Shown here: positions 42,724 to 54,948 of the stretch, piece by piece
Position numbering within the stretch: the first letter of the stretch is position 1
Layout of the letters: every line of letters starts with the position of its first letter
Assembly: GCA_032433765.1 (NCBI GenBank)
Contig: JAVIAB010000092.1
Location: 35,337,534 to 35,401,533 of the forward strand
Length of the DNA: 64,000 bases
Source of the DNA: Megaustenia siamemsis
Taxonomy: Eukaryota > Mollusca > Gastropoda > Stylommatophora > Ariophantidae
Direction of reading: 5' to 3'
Program-made: the position numbers and the translations under genes
The notes under the pieces: generated by a model
What the model was told of the DNA's origin: nothing
Seen by the model: only the letters and a program-made list of their open reading frames with translations
Databases searched by the model: none

Positions 42724-45700
42724 TAAGGGCAGATTTCTCTGTGAGAAAGACTGAATTGTTAATTCTATTATAAATATATGTTTACCTATTTAGGACATAA
42801 TTAAAGCATTTATGTTGAATATAAGAGATTTTGGAGAAGTTATGGGAATTGTGACATAGAGCAGACGAAACGTTTTTAGCACTTCTGGTCTTCACTACCT
42901 CACAGATGAAACTGATATTTATATATTTAATTCAAGTTAGTTTTAATTGCGGACTATTTCCTGCTTAACTTCTGTTAATTGGAGTCAATAGTTTAATTTC
43001 TTGTGTGGTTGCAGCAATGGTCCCATTAATGTGGCCATCTCTGTCACGTTGACTTGATGTGATCTCACTCGAGAGTATATTTTATCGCTTTACTTTTCCG
43101 TTTAATTTCCGTTGCAATTATATGCAGCTTTGCGTATGATGTTTCTTTTTAATTGTCAGAGGGGGGCCAAGAGAGTAGTCTCTCTTGTTCAGAAAGGTGG
43201 AGCCTGTAGCCCAATGTGGCCTAATTTTCGTTGAGATTCATAATTTTCTTTTCTGATATTTCAGCTGCTTTAAGTTGTCTCAAGGTTGTTGATGACAACA
43301 GTCTTGAAATGTTTGATTTTTGTGCCCAACAAAATTTCATGTTTTCCCTAATTTAATTATATATTGTAATAAAGATGTAAGTTTGTGGCATTTTTGTGTT
43401 GATCCTTATTTTGTATGTAAGTACACGTATATGTACTTGTAATGTGTAAGAAAAGAAAACATAATCTTATAGTCGTCATCATCAATCTTTAAGCTTCTCA
43501 CTCTTCAATAAAAGTATTCAATAAACATAAAATTATATCAAGCAGCTAAATTAAGAGAGAGACGTGACAAACAAAACGTTTCGATAAAAACCTTCACTAC
43601 ATCTTCCCTGCATCGTATTTTATATTTTGTGCTTATTTTTTGCCGTTTTATCAACAAAAGTACCCTTGTTTTGGGATGTTTAATTTCCCATTTACCACGA
43701 AAGAATACAGCAATTATCATCATCATCAAGTGCTATTTTATAGCTCTTTCTCTCTACAACTTTCCGGCTGTAAGATATTTACTATTTCTGTTGTTTACCG
43801 AACATTATCTAAAAGTGTGTGCTATTGTTTCTATTAAATAATCATCAGGTTTTCCCCTCAAGGTCTGGGAATGAAGCAGCTTGGATATTTCTTTTTTCTT
43901 TTGCGTTCGAAAGCTTTTACTTCTGACGAAGTCCCTAGAAACTAACTTGCAACTGAATTTTGCGTGTTAATCCGTTTTTTCCCGGTAGCCATGTGCACAG
44001 GGGTCCCTCTCCACACTACTGTCGACACACCTTTGACCGAGAGATCGCTGGACGGACTTTGAAATATTCGGAGATAGCCCAGCTGACGACGTAACGTAAT
44101 CACGACCGCATGGAGGATTCCAGGCGCAGAGGCATCTTGTGATGTCCAGCGGTAGAAAACGCTGAGTTTTCTCTGAGTAGGAGATCAAAATATAGGGAGC
44201 CACAGAATGGGAGATCAAAGTAAATTATGAAGAAACTTAGGATGGTCTAGGGAACCAATGGCAGCGTGTATACCTGTAGCGAACGGGAGTAATTGACAGA
44301 TGTTGTCGAGGCTTCACGGTAATTGACAGGCGGTGGACAGACAAGCAGCAAATGAGTTGATAGTCTTAGCATAGTTTTCAAGATAGACCACACATGTATC
44401 CAAAAATAGGCGTTGTCTTACCACACATGTATCCAAGAATAGGCGTTGTCTTAAAAGGAAACAAAAACCCCGAGACGGAATTTGCTAAAGATTGTCTCGA
44501 TTTGCTAAAGAATGCCTCGATTTGTTAAGTAACTGCAAGAATGTAAAGTCAGACTAAATTAGAAAACTGCTTCAGGCAATGGAGTTAGGAGTGAGGTAGT
44601 TAAAAACAGTTCGCTCAGAGATCTTGGGATTTGCACATTTTAAAGTTAGGAATTAGAATAGCTTTGAGAAGTCATCAGTCGAACTGTAGAATCATCAGTG
44701 GCATATACTGGTTTTGGGGTCTGGGCTACCACTGACATAATAAATAAAAACATACATTATATTCAATAGGCTAACATAAAGTAATATTTTCTAATGACTT
44801 CACTACATTTTAAATTACTTATTTATATGTAAACTCTATCCGTCTTGTTTGGAACGAAAATGTCTTGATGACTTTGTCATTGAAAGTACTGTTGGATTGG
44901 TTTCTAAGTTTCTGAGGGAATGATTTCTCAACGGACATTAATGCCAAACCAGATAAGCGTTCTTGTGTCTGAGTTGAGCGACAATAAGATTTGATTCTCT
45001 TGAGAGCAGAAAAAGTTATTTTTAAAGATGCTGATGCGCATAAAGTAGTTATAAATTGCTAAGGAAGTTTCGGTAATCATACATAGTTTCACTTTATGAC
45101 GATTATGATTGGCTGGAACTAAAAATAACCAATGAATCGGCATTCATCTAGCGGTAGCTTTGTTGTATTATTTTGACAGGACATTTTTTAATGTCAAGGT
45201 CATTAATACTAGGCCCGGATAAAGGAAAAATGTACCTCTGGCTTTTAGAGGTTTCAATGTAGAATAGTTTCGGTTTCATGCACAAACTTTATAGTGGCCA
45301 GAGGAAAACCTTGCTTTAATAAATGCAGATCAAAGCAAATAAATCATATTGACCATACGAAATGTGTATTAGAATATTCGAAAATGTGTAATATAATTAT
45401 AAAAAGAAATATAATAAATTATCATTACCTTTTGTATTTCGTTAATATGTTCAGGCTACCGGTGGTAGATGCGGTATCATAAAGAATACGCCACTGAGAA
45501 ACAACAGGATAGAAATTAGTAATATTCTTAGAGATTGATCAATGGAGTTATTACAATAGGATCACAAGAGAAAAGATTGTGCGAATTGCACATAGAATTA
45601 TAAGCTAACCACTATATATTGTTCAAAGAACTTTCGTACGATCTCGAGGAGTCACTTGTTTAAACACCGCCGATTGGTTCTACTATGTAACAGAACAGAA

Positions 45701-46242
45701 TATACAAATATAGAACATTGTTGATTGAGTAAGAAGCATGTTGTTATGCAATATGGAGATTAAGAATACAGACTGTTGTATCTTGTTACCACATTGATGA
45801 GTTATGTGTGTCCATCTACTAAATGAACGTACTAATTAGAAGATATACAAGAAATATATTGTCAATAAATAAATATATAGAATTCTGTAACAACGTGTTA
45901 AACTCCTGGTCCACTCTCATTCTCTAATCTCAATACCAGCTTTCAAACTCTAGTCACTGACCTCTTCATCTCATTCAGTGTATGAGTCTTGAGCTAAAAA
46001 GTTGGAACTCTTGTCTTTGCTACTTAGCACAATAGATGTAACTTTGCTGGCAGGTCGTTTCTACAATAGTCTCAAGTGACTAGAGAATAGGAAGTGTCGA
46101 AGAACAAACAATTATTATTCTAACTTTTCTACTATCGAGTTTAGGCCAACGATATCATTTACATGTACTATGACCGGCCTACGACTTTCCGCACATTCAT
46201 ATTTTTCAAGTACTGTTATATTTGTACATAATTTTATATGAC
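42310..46242. other. AT-rich spacer
   Basis: No supported gene. It contains a 42-nt T run at 42678-42719, a 33-bp direct duplication at about 44390-44457 ('acacatgtatccaa'), and degenerate hammerhead-like motifs on the minus strand near 42866-42910 and 43563-43605 ('cgaaacg' with 'gtagtgaag'). A TG...CA segment around 45720-45890 resembles a solo LTR only weakly. Confidence 0.4.
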
Positions 46243-46254
46243 TTATTCATTATT

Positions 46255-46519
46255 GGGAGCCGCGCTAGATCAGTGGTTAATGAACTGGACTACAAAGGAC
46301 GAGAGGTAGGGTTTGATACCAACCGACGGCCCTCCGGTTCACCCTGCCTTTAATGGGAACCGGATTTTTTTCTGGGAAAGTAAAGCGGCACGGGTGTAAT
46401 ACCGACCACATCACCCCAAAAATCATGTACCGAAGGTCTGCAAAATTTATGGTCACTAACACCATATTCCCTATACGCCACTTGGCGTGACGGGGGTACT
46501 TTACTTTTTTTACTTTTTT
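46255..46519 (+). mobile_element. Full-length SINE S1 with 12-bp target-site duplication
   Basis: The most complete copy: 'gggagccgcgctagatcagt' (A-box region), 'gtagggtttgataccaacc' (B-box region), then the S1 body and a terminal 'actttacttttttt' stretch. The direct repeat 'ttattcattatt' at 46243-46254 and 46520-46531 defines both ends. Confidence 0.92.
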
Positions 46520-46531
46520 TTATTCATTATT

Positions 46532-47082
46532 ATTAATATTATTGCTAAATAATTTCTGATGTAAAGAATCGACCTCTCAGTACACAGCGCTGACGTATAG
46601 GTGCCAAGTTTTTTTTCCCCATAAAATAATGTCCAAAGCACACACATACTTAGTGTTTCTGTAGCATGCTAGCTATATACACTCCTAATCCATTCTCTCA
46701 GTCATTCTATCCTGCTTCAATGTTGCAATATTTCCGATTCCAACAATACAGTTAACATACACAGGGAACCCACCCCAGATAAGAAAAAGTCTGGGAGATA
46801 ATCCAATTTAAAGAAATCCTGTCTTTGGGAGAAACATGGCAGTTCTGGAGGACAAAGCATCATTAAGAAAGAAATAATAACACAAACCGTAGCAGAAAAA
46901 TATCTATTCGGTTTTTTTGTTTTTTTTTTTTGTTTTTGTTTTTTTGCAGAAACAACCAGCTGCATTTCATTTCGCTGAACAGTCAAAGAACGCTAAAGGT
47001 CAAAGATGCAGTTCCTAATAAATACTAACTAAATATGAATGCGTTGGATCGAAAGGTGCCAAGAAGCACAAAGCAGTCCACA
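46532..47082. other. Spacer
   Basis: No gene recognised; T-rich run at 46915-46946. Confidence 0.4.
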
Positions 47083-47465
47083 AATAAGTCTTCTTTTCCT
47101 TCCCTTCCTCATTTGCCTTTCAGCGTAGAGGTAAGATATAATTTGTGGTCTTTTGCTCTTCTGTTAGCCTCTGATGCTGTTATGTTTCCTAGTGTTTCTA
47201 ATATTCCGTCAATCCATCTTTTTCGTGGTCAACCTTTGGGTCTGGTGTTTTCGCAGCGTTTATTCGGGGCTTGTGCTTTGATTACTCTGCCTTGTCACGT
47301 GGCCAAACAATTTTATCTGTTGTTTCTTTATATATACGATGGCGGAGGCTATTCCTAGATGTTTTTCTCAGTTCTTCATTTCCGATCTTGTCTCTGAGGC
47401 TGTTTCCTGTCATTCGTTTAACACATTTCAACTCTGTACATGTTATTTTTTTAATGGATGAATAT
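47083..47465 (-). pseudogene. LINE 3' fragment (family E)
   Basis: Broken minus-strand frames give 'KCVKRMTGNSLRDKIGNEEL', 'IKLFGHVTRQ' by DNA similarity, and the family E tail with 'gaaaggcaaatgaggaagg' in reverse complement, ending in GAAGA at about 47090. Two or more frameshifts. Confidence 0.8.
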
Positions 47466-48729
47466 GGCGAACATTCTAGATAAGAGAGTACGAAGTGCAA
47501 TTATTCATAATGAAAACTCGTAACTAAAGATGCATTGAGCACCTGTGGCTTTTAAAACAATTGATATGCTATTTTATATCATCAATATAACTTTCATGTG
47601 CACAGTCTTGGGGTGTCGACTGTTAGTTTTCGGTATCAATAACGGTGTAGTTTGAGACTTCAGTGATGACGTATTCATTATATTTTACTCATTATTTTTT
47701 CATGGACCAGTTTTTGCAGTTGTTCTCTGCATTTCTTGCTCTAAGTTTTTCCTGTTTTTACTAAGCCTTCAAGGCTCTTCATTACCATAACCATATAATG
47801 ATATATTTATTACACATATTGATTATATTATATTACAATATGCTTTTCTTAATAATCATTTTTTTTTGGGGGGGGAGGTGGGGGTGGAGGGATGGATGTA
47901 TCTTTATGCAATTAATTGTCTTGTGATGTATGTCTTTTTAAATGTTATTTCCTACCTGTTCACGAAACGTGTGTGTGAATTTTCTAAAAACTGGAATTTA
48001 TGTTAATGAAGTGATCTTTTCTTGTGTTCTTTGTCAGCTACTCACATTCTTAATGCATTATTTTACAATCTGTGTATTGTATGCCATGTTACCCCTCCGA
48101 ATGCACAAGAATTCGCAATTTGTTTAGAATTTCCAGAAAAGTGCAGTACATCATTGCAGGTTCGTTTGATTAACATATTAGAACAGTTATAGAAAACACA
48201 GTGTGAACCATATTGACTCACTCAGTTTTAAGGTCGATTTGTCTTTAGCGTGTGTTCCCTACTCCTTCGCCTAAGGCGCTTCGCTCTCGCGCCTGTCCTT
48301 GAACGTTTCAAGTGACGTCATTGTTTTTTCATCTGGGAATGTCTTTCGATTATAAAAAAAAGACATTGTTTCTAACACCCCGCCCTTTTCCAAAACCCCC
48401 ACTTTCTTTTTCCCTACTTAACCCACTTTCCTTCCCGGTCTTGCTGTGACATAACAAGGTCAAGGAAACACAATAAATGTCACAACATGCATCTCAATGA
48501 ATCCAAAGGCACGTGATACGAAGTAGAATTTCTTTACTTCCGCTCGTGGGAAACTGCCGCTACTTCAATTGTCATGAAGAGAAATAACTGTTCTACTCAT
48601 CGTCATTATTTTCCTTCCAGCTTTCACGCCTGTGTTCCCATGCAATCTTTCATCGTGTTTTGCCATTAATTTCTTGCTGTCACAATTTGTTATTGCTCAT
48701 AATGTGTTCCGTCGTTCATTATAACGATT
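47466..48729. other. Spacer
   Basis: Nothing recognisable apart from a G-rich run at 47868-47893. Confidence 0.4.
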
Positions 48730-48807
48730 TAGTACTGCTGTCTAAGGAAATAACACTAGTGGCAAAACGGGCACTTTGCACAACACAATCTTCATCCCAA
48801 TATTGTG
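48730..48807 (+). pseudogene. LINE family E fragment, left piece
   Basis: 'ctgtctaaggaaataacact', 'aaaacgggcactttgcacaa' and 'tcttcatcccaatattgtg' match the start of the copy at 5647. Similarity stops exactly at the start of the inverted-repeat element and resumes beyond it at 53046. Confidence 0.8.
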
Positions 48808-49411
48808 AGTAGTATATTATGGTGTACTGGTTAGCATTGAGGCGCTAAATTAACAAAGATATATAGGGAGGCGCGCGGCGTGCCTCTCGCGCGAAATGTA
48901 CACGAGAATCAAGGGGAGTTAATCGGTCGTGCGGTCGGCGTGACCCCTCGTGCGGCGGGCGCGTGGTGACCTCGCGGCGGATCGCGCGGTCGTCGTGTTG
49001 ACCTCGGGGCGGATCGCGTGTCGGCGGGTGACCCCTCGGGGATTATCTCGAGTGGTTCGGACAGCGTGCTATCGTCGCGGTGCTATCGGATCGGGGATTA
49101 TCTCGGTTCGGTGGGACGCTATCGCGCCAGGTAGACGTTAGAAAATATTTATAGCTATGTAGTTGGGTGTCTGCTTAACGTTGTACCATAAATGAAGCAT
49201 AAGGGTGAAACAGTTAGAGATTACTGGTTAATCTAAGCTGGTAGTGTAAATATGTTCCTCGGTGTTAGTGGTTCGCTATCTCTCTCCCTCTCCATCGCTG
49301 TCGCTCTCGATCATTCTCTCTCGTTCTCTCTCCCTCTCCATCTCTCTCTCGCTATCTCTCTCTTTTACTTGACTTCTCTCTCACTCCTAGACGTCTCTCC
49401 TACCACACCAG

Positions 49412-49451
<40 letters not shown>

Positions 49452-49659
49452 AAATTCCACCCTCCATCGTACATTTAGCTTCCGTCCTAGACTTCCCTCC
49501 ATTGTAACACTTACTCATTCTCTCCATTTAAACCCATTAGCTCTACTTAGCCCCCCCTAAATCCCCCCTCCCTCTCTCTCTCTACTATTCCAGCCTAGAT
49601 TTCCCTCCATTGAAACACTTACTCATTCTCTCCATTTATCCCTATCATCGCGCCTTCCT

Positions 49660-49691
<32 letters not shown>

Positions 49692-51170
49692 CCCTATCCT
49701 CTCTTTGACTTCTAACCTATCAGTCCACCCTCCGCCTCTCCCTTTAGCTCCCCCGCCCTCCCTCATATTTTTAGCGTCCCTCCTATTGTAACACTTGATT
49801 ATTCTCACCATTTATACCTAACATCTCGCCTTCTTTCTCATATGCTTCTCTCTCTCGCTCTCTCTCTTCTAACCCCTACTAGACTTCTCTCCTACCATTC
49901 CACCTTTCTTCCTCTCTCTCTCTCTCTTTACCTCGCCTAGCGTTCCGCCTTCATTCGTATTTTTACCTTACCGACAGTGTAACACATTAATAACATTGAA
50001 TATCAATTACAAAAAGACTTGAAATATCTACTTTTTAAAGAACCAATAAGATAAACATATGAAAAACGAAGGAATAATACACTCGACAAGGCTTAACATA
50101 CGTACTTTATACACATCACCATTAATACAACTGAAATTCCTTTAATGATAGCCTATCACATCGTTATGAGCTAAGAGAAAAACAGAAAAAAATTCAACTT
50201 ACACCGTAAAATATTCCACTACAACACAGACCGCTAGACTGAACAGTACTATGAAAATAAACGTCCGTGAATCAAGCGCGCTTATAACACGAAGTCTCAC
50301 ATCCGACTAGTTTAAATATAATCTGGTAAATAAAAGTTGGACGACACTATTCCACCCTCGACTAACATCTAGGTTAACCAATCAGAGAAGAAGATTTCTA
50401 TCGGACACCCATCAACGAAATGACTGACCTCTGGATTAACTAATCAGAGAAGAGGATTACTGTTATCGTGATAACTGACCTCATTTTCGTTTTGAAGTGC
50501 TGTCGAGTCTGATGCACGGGTTACTTTAAATCGATTCGGCCTCTGATACAAGCCACCTAGCGGGTCAATGGTGGGGGAAATAATACAAGTGGTGGGTTAC
50601 TTGAACGCGTTTTGATCCCTGATGCAATACCAGGAGTTCCATGACAGTTATAAATAGTTGGATACAACGAGCAGGAAGTTATATTCAAGGTCCAAAATGT
50701 TAGATCAAATCACTAAGATTTTACCACCAGAACACACAAATTTAGGCTCATATTCAAAAAGTCGACCTTAAAACCATACAAATCTACTCCCATACTCATA
50801 AAAGTTAGACACATCAAACAGATAATTACTTCCAAACTCCAAAAAGTTAGAACAAATCACGCCTCGATCGTTCTCTAACATTGCCACGATCGTTCTTTAA
50901 CACTGCCTCCAGCGTTCTTCGATCGTTCTCTAACATTACCTCGAGCGTTCTCTAACATTGCCTCGATCGTTCTCTAACATTACCTCGAGCGTTCTCTAAC
51001 ATTGCCACGATCGTTCTTTAACATTGCCTCCAGCGTTCTTCGATCGTTCTCTAACATTACCTCGAGCGTTCTCTAACATTGCCTCGATCGTTCTCTAACA
51101 TTACCTCGAGCGTTCTCTAACATTGCCACGATCGTTCTTTAACATTGCCTCCAGTGTTCTCTTCACAAGT
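48808..51170 (+). repeat. Left inverted-repeat arm
   Basis: Outer 330 bp is very GC-rich (many 'cgcg' and 'gcggatcgcg'), with AT-rich DNA inside. It contains about 900 bp (roughly 49040-49945) absent from the right arm. That part is a CT-rich degenerate array in which 'ccctccattgtaacacttac' and 'attctctccattta' recur at about 49490, 49595 and 49775. The inner part (50855-51155) carries 22-bp subrepeats alternating 'cctcgagcgttctctaacat' and 'cctcgatcgttctctaacat'. Confidence 0.9.
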
Positions 51171-51520
51171 TTCGGAAGGGAACCATTTGTCGTACTGGGA
51201 GAAAAACTCGTTTACCCTATCCCTTTTAACGACCCCTTCTAATGATGACTCGCTGAGTGCCAAGTACAGATTATCTGTATCCATTTCACAGAGTTGAAAG
51301 TCGGACCTCTCTACGAATCTATCCAAGAAGTCATAGTAAAATTCCAACATTCGCAATTTGGCGTACTGGTAGACGAAAAAACCAATCTGTGAAGGAAGAT
51401 CCCACAGGATACTTCGTTTTCCAAGGGACACCTCATACAGGTCTTCACCAATAGGCGTCATGGTTTTAAACAGGGGGTTATTTACCAACTTTGTTGTATT
51501 GGCCCCCTCTTTAACATAGG
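51165..51520 (-). pseudogene. Fragment of a protein-primed type-B DNA polymerase (Polinton PolB)
   Basis: The minus-strand frame includes 'DLPSQIGFFVYQYAKLRMLE', 'FYYDFLDRFVERSDF' and the palm motif 'EMDTDNLYLALS', then 'YDKWFPSETC'. The DTD (51273-51281) corresponds to the catalytic motif C, with S changed to N after it (DTDS is usual). Only about 110-120 residues of a protein normally over 1000 residues are present; both ends of the open frame run into the inverted repeats, so the flanking residues are not polymerase. Similarity is to palm-domain sequences of Polinton/adintovirus-type PolB by recognition of motifs. Confidence 0.75.
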
Positions 51521-51566
51521 TCACGTTCACATGTTTCACAAACATGTTCACAAACATGTGATAGAT
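51171..51566. other. Loop between inverted-repeat arms
   Basis: 396 bp without an inverted partner; it is mostly the PolB fragment. Perfect arm pairing stops at 'cttcacaagt' (51161-51170) against 'acttgtgaag' (51567-51576). Confidence 0.9.
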
Positions 51567-53039
51567 ACTTGTGAAGAGAACACTGGAGGCAATGTTAAAG
51601 AACGATCGTGGCAATGTTAGAGAACGCTCGAGGTAATGTTAGAGAACGATCGAGGCAATGTTAGAGAACGCTCGAGGTAATGTTAGAGAACGATCGAAGA
51701 ACGCTGGAGGCAATGTTAAAGAACGATCGTGGCAATGTTAGAGAACGCTCGAGGTAATGTTAGAGAACGCTCGAGGCAATGTTAGAGAACGCTCGAGGTA
51801 ATGTTAGAGAACGATCGAAGAACGCTGGAGGCAGTGTTAAAGAACGATCGTGGCAATGTTAGAGAACGATCGAGGCGTGATTTGTTCTAACTTTTTGGAG
51901 TTTGGAAGTAATTATCTGTTTGATGTGTCTAACTTTTATGAGTATGGGAGTAGATTTGTATGGTTTTAAGGTCGACTTTTTGAATATGAGCCTAAATTTG
52001 TGTGTTCTGGTGGTAAAATCTTAGTGATTTGATCTAACATTTTGGACCTTGAATATAACTTCCTGCTCGTTGTATCCAACTATTTATAACTGTCATGGAA
52101 CTCCTGGTATTGCATCAGGGATCAAAACGCGTTCAAGTAACCCACCACTTGTATTATTTCCCCCACCATTGACCCGCTAGGTGGCTTGTATCAGAGGCCG
52201 AATCGATTTAAAGTAACCCGTGCATCAGACTCGACAGCACTTCAAAACGAAAATGAGGTCAGTTATCACGATAACAGTAATCCTCTTCTCTGATTAGTTA
52301 ATCCAGAGGTCAGTCATTTCGTTGATGGGTGTCCGATAGAAATCGTCTTCTCTGATTGGTTAACCTAGATGTTAGTCGAGGGTGGAATAGTTTCGTCCAA
52401 CTTTTATTTACCAGATTATATTTAAACTAGTCGGATGTGAGACTTAGTGTTATAAGCGCGCTTGATTCACGGACGTTTATTTTCATAGTACTGTTCAGTC
52501 TAGCGGTCTGTGTTGTAGTGGAATATTTTACGGTGTAAGTTGAATTTTTTTCTGTTTTTCTCTTAGCTCATAACGATGTGATAGGTTATCATTAAAGGAA
52601 TTTCAGTTGTATTAATGGTGATGTGTATAAAGTACGTATGTTAAGCCTTGTCGAGTGTATTATTCCTTCGTTTTTCATATGTTTATCTTATTGGTTCTTT
52701 AAAAAGTAGATATTTCAAGTCTTTTTGTAATTGATATTCAATGTTATTAATGTGTTACACTGTCGGTAAGGTAAAAATACGAATGAAGGCGGAACGCTAG
52801 GCGTTCACACGCGATCCGCCCGCCGACACGCGATCCGCCCCGAGGTCAACACGACGACCGCGCGATCCGCCGCAAGGTCACCACGCGCCCGCCGCACGAG
52901 GGGTCACGCCGACCGCACGACCGATTAACTCCCCTTGATTCTCGTGTACATTTCGCGCGAGAGGCGCGCCGCGCGCCTCCCTATATATCTTTGTTAATTT
53001 AGCGCCTCAATGCTAACCAGTACACCATAATATACTACT
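51567..53039 (-). repeat. Right inverted-repeat arm
   Basis: Reverse complement of the left arm with very few differences (for example one change in about 80 bp around 52540-52600). The order is conserved except that 'ggcggaacgctag' (52790-52802) is joined directly to 'cacgcgatccgcc', skipping about 900 bp present on the left. Inner 22-bp subrepeats at 51575-51870 differ in number and order from the left. Confidence 0.9.
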
Positions 53040-53045
53040 ACTGTG

Positions 53046-53375
53046 TTGTCAATGTCAGACCTGGACTCTAGACTCAAGAGCTAAAGACAAATCACCACAC
53101 TCAAGATGAAATGTGTTAGACGAATGACAGGAAACAGCCTGAGAGATGAGATCATAAATGAAGAACTGAGAAAAAAAACTAGCAATAATTCCCACCATAG
53201 AATACATAAAGAAATAACAAATAAAATGATTTGGCCACGTGGAAAGGCAGAGAGATCAAAACACAACACAACGAGCCTTTCATAAACGTTGCGAGAACAC
53301 TAGCCTTAAGGGTCGATCATGAAAAAGATGGAGTAATTAGAAACACTAGGAAACATAACAGCAAAGATATCTCAC
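53046..53375 (+). pseudogene. LINE family E fragment, right piece
   Basis: 'ttgtcaatgtcagacctgga', 'aaatgtgttagacgaatgac', 'tgatttggccacgtgga' and 'cactaggaaacataacagca' follow the copy at 5647 onwards from where 48730-48807 stops. Frames are broken. Similarity ends where the 15-bp array begins, before the usual GAAGAA tail. Confidence 0.8.
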
Positions 53376-53379
53376 AGCT

Positions 53380-54045
53380 CCCCGGCACCTTTCTGTTCCC
53401 TGTTACCTTCAAATCTCCTGGTACCATGCCATTTCCTGGCACCTTCCATTTCTTGGTACCTTCCAGCTCTCTGGCACTATTCCATTCCAGCTCTCTGGCA
53501 CTATTCCATTCCCTGGTACCTTCCAGCTCTCTGGCACTATTCCATTCCCTGGTACCTTCCAGCTCTCTGGCACCATTCCATTCCTTGGTACCTTCCAGCT
53601 CTCTGGCACTATTCTATTCCCTGGCACCTTCCATTCTTTGGTACCTTCCAGCTCTCTGGCACCATTCCATTCCCTGGTACCTTCCAGTTCCCTGATACCT
53701 ACGATTTCCCTGATACATTCCAGTTCCCTGGTACCTTCCAGTTCCCTGGTATCTTCCAGTTCCCTGGTACCTTCCAATTCCTTGGTACCTTCCAGTTCCA
53801 TGATACCTACGAGTTCCCTGATACGTTCCAGTTCTCTGGTACCTTCCAGTTCCCTGGTACCTTCCAATTCCTTGGTACTTTCCAGTTCCATGATACATAC
53901 GAGTTCCCTGATACATTCCAGTTCTCTGGTACCTTCCAGTTCCCTGGTACCTTCCAATTCCTTGGTATCTTCCAGTTCCATGATACCTACAAGTTCCCTG
54001 ATACCTTCCAATTCCCTGATACCTTCCAGTTCCCTAGTAACACTG
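53380..54045. repeat. 15-bp tandem array (ggtaccttccagttc type)
   Basis: Imperfect 15-bp steps built on 'cctggtaccttccagttc', arranged in longer 75-150-bp blocks ('gatacctacgagttccctga' recurs). The period is a multiple of three, so both strands show open pentapeptide repeats (GTRELE / LVPSSS). No other coding evidence. Confidence 0.9.
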
Positions 54046-54940
54046 TGTACCAAAACTGACTGGCAAACAAGATGATAATCACTATAGCCCCGGAGTGCGT
54101 CTGTTGATATAGAAGACCTAGTGTTGCAGCACATCTATGACGGACAAGCACACACGTCTTCACTAGAACCAAAGAGATCAAGAAAACCATTTCCACCCGT
54201 CGCATCAACTTCATGGGACTAAAAAGCTAATGGGAGGCGTCGACATTCTGCACTCTATCAGCACCTCTGCTACACGCGACAGAATGTCAGTAACACATGT
54301 GTTCAATCACTGCCATCACCGTGACTGGACATCTGCCACAAAATATGTGATGACACGCAACGACCGTTGGGGGTTTCCGTGTCAAATTTTTCCAACCACA
54401 TTTTCTGTGTGTGTTGGATGTTTGCTGTGTCGGGTTGGCCTTGACCGTGTAGCACAGCGCCGGAAACCGTTTGCCAGTGACGAAAATAAACGTTGAGCAC
54501 AGGTATGAGCTCTTAATTCCATAATATATTCATCGAATCAGGCTCATTTGCGGCCTGAGCATCCCCACTCCACCTCCCGTCCCAGTAATTCTTGAAGCGT
54601 ATGCAGTTTGACTATTCATGAAAAGTGTTGATTGTATCTGGCTTTCGGAGGCGAAGACGCGTCTCACAGCAGCAGAGCTGGAAATTGTCAGCCACCCACA
54701 GCTGATAGCTTACGCCAGGATCGGTGAACCAGAAGCATCCAGACCCTGCTTTACCTCTCCGCTGTGCCTCCAGTAACATAATAACCTGTCTAGTCTAGCC
54801 AAGCGAGTAGGGATCGAAGAAGGAAGACATTCCGATACTCAAAAATGTCGTGATGAAGTCGGATATGTTGGGCGAAAAGCGCAAATATCACAGTTATACT
54901 GCAAACCACAACTCAACGCAGACACTCCCACTTAACATTC
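54046..54940. other. Spacer
   Basis: No supported gene. The short plus-strand frame 54230-54496 has no recognisable domain. Confidence 0.4.
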
Positions 54941-54948
54941 TTTTAAGG

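Larger units (their letters stand above)
48808..53039. mobile_element. Long-inverted-repeat element, Polinton/Maverick-like derivative
   Basis: The element begins 'agtagtatattatggtgtac' and ends with the exact reverse complement, so termini are 5'-AG...CT-3'. It is flanked by 'attgtg' (48802-48807) and 'actgtg' (53040-53045), a 6-bp target duplication with one mismatch. The arms are 2363 bp (left) and 1473 bp (right), nearly identical where they align. A 396-bp loop holds a type-B DNA polymerase fragment. AG/CT ends, 6-bp duplications, long terminal inverted repeats and protein-primed PolB are hallmarks of Polintons/Mavericks. No integrase, ATPase, protease or capsid genes remain, so it is non-autonomous. 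Confidence 0.8.

Noticed and set aside
45718..45892. Solo LTR with TG...CA ends and an AATAAA signal
   Set aside because: No flanking 4-6-bp duplication or second LTR could be found, and the ends are not decisive.
48950..49141. Arginine-rich open frame in the GC-rich outer arm
   Set aside because: Lies in degenerate GC-rich repeats of the inverted arm; the corresponding sequence is partly missing from the other arm and no protein family is recognisable.
53409..54134. Repeat protein (GTRELE / LVPSSS) from the 15-bp array
   Set aside because: The period of 15 bp makes both strands open; there is no splice, signal or domain evidence.
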